Shown here: in pieces, positions 40,932 to 41,322 of the stretch | How the letters are laid out: every line of letters starts with the position of its first letter | How positions within the stretch are numbered: the stretch's first letter is position 1 | DNA from: Microvirga aerophila | GTDB taxonomy: Bacteria > Pseudomonadota > Alphaproteobacteria > Rhizobiales > Beijerinckiaceae | Assembly: GCF_003332305.1 (NCBI RefSeq) | Contig: NZ_QOIO01000051.1 | Span: 1 to 41,322 of the forward strand | Reading direction: 5' to 3' | DNA: 41,322 nt | The notes under the pieces: model-generated | What the model saw: only the letters and a program-made list of their open reading frames with translations | Told to the model about the DNA's origin: nothing | Database searches by the model: none | Made by a program: the position numbers and the translations under genes

Positions 40932-41322
40932 TCAAGTGATGAGCGCAACAGCTTTGGCCAGGGTAGCTCCTGGGGTTTGAAAGCCAAGGGTTTTTCTTGG
41001 CCGGGTATTAAGCCGGAGCGCAACCGCATCCAAGTCGCTTTGGCTATAGGCGGACAGGTCTGAACCCTTCGGGAAGTACTGCCGCAGCAAGCCATTGGTG
41101 TTCTCGTTGCTTCCCCGCTGCCACGGGCTTTGGGGATCGCAGAAGTAGACCTCAACGTCAGTCGCGACGCTGAAGCGCTTGTGATAAGCAAGCTCCATCC
41201 CACGATCCCAGGTCAGCGATGCCATCAATCCTTGAGGCAGACGTCGAACCTGCCGCACAAGAGCCTTCACCACGCTCTCGCTGTCTTTGCCGTCAACTCG
41301 AACGAGCAGCACGAACCGGGAT
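40932..41322 (-). CDS. IS30-family transposase, C-terminal part
   Basis: The gene is cut by the right edge of the window; 130 codons are seen up to its stop at 40932. The text SLTWDRGMELAYHKRF contains the second Asp of the DDE triad, and FCDPQSPWQRGSNENTNGLLRQYFPKG has the Glu (NENTNG), as in IS30-like enzymes; LNTRPRKTLGF is the usual end. It shows no stop or frameshift in the part seen, so it may be intact. An insertion sequence end must lie between the stop and about 40860. Confidence 0.92.
   Translation of the reverse strand, partial: SRFVLLVRVDGKDSESVVKALVRQVRRLPQGLMASLTWDRGMELAYHKRFSVATDVEVYFCDPQSPWQRGSNENTNGLLRQYFPKGSDLSAYSQSDLDAVALRLNTRPRKTLGFQTPGATLAKAVALIT

Overview
The window looks like a chromosome of a hyphomicrobial (Rhizobiales) alphaproteobacterium. 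Microvirga or another Methylobacteriaceae genus is my best guess. The evidence is high-GC coding DNA to the right of about 6.6 kb, a typical rhizobial gene set (DUF3126, the zf-CHCC/monooxygenase pair, the transglutaminase-like cysteine peptidase family, a 24-residue MNNIIW-type membrane peptide, DUF4242), rhizobial palindromic repeats and GGAAC/CGTT stress-type promoter motifs. The genus is an inference.

Region 1 (1 to about 6.39 kb) is an accessory element, visibly less GC-rich than the rest. It ends at a short direct copy of a tRNA 3' end (6359-6389, tRNA-Thr-like) next to the last 62 codons of a tyrosine recombinase whose front is missing. Its left end lies outside the window. Its cargo is a 448-residue protein with three motifs resembling the palm of family A DNA polymerases and single-subunit RNA polymerases, a small unknown protein, a HEPN-type protein with an R-x5-H motif, a PLD-type nuclease-like protein and a small unknown protein. 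This mixture looks like replication or defence cargo on an integrated element that can no longer excise with its own integrase.

Region 2 (6.6-12.4 kb) holds small soluble, secreted and membrane proteins of little known function: DUF4242, an RTX-type exported calcium-binding protein, a DUF551-like protein, a HAHLN-motif membrane protein and others. These are followed by a TrmH/SpoU RNA methyltransferase and an exported metallo-beta-lactamase-fold hydrolase.

Region 3 (12.4-33.9 kb) is core metabolism. It contains cutA; NAD kinase, a MaoC hydratase and a CoA-ester lyase in one run; a nitroreductase with a flavin reductase; a YfhO-like membrane protein with an exported partner; a CBS-BON fusion protein; an IscU-like scaffold, yidD and thrS; folE and hisI; an MFS transporter; a patatin-like protein; a CBS protein; a rhomboid protease; a transglutaminase-like peptidase; and cysE, DUF3126 and a gamma-carbonic anhydrase, followed by an enoyl-CoA hydratase-like protein and a methyltransferase.

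Region 4 (34-41.3 kb) holds an alpha/beta hydrolase, a zf-CHCC protein with an FAD monooxygenase, tRNA-Leu(UAA), and a cluster of very small genes. That cluster contains two 38- and 24-residue membrane peptides and two 96-residue paralogues. A GGDEF-EAL gene follows, split by one in-frame TGA directly after its EAL motif. The right edge is the 3' part of an IS30-family transposase that appears to have landed just inside another reading frame.
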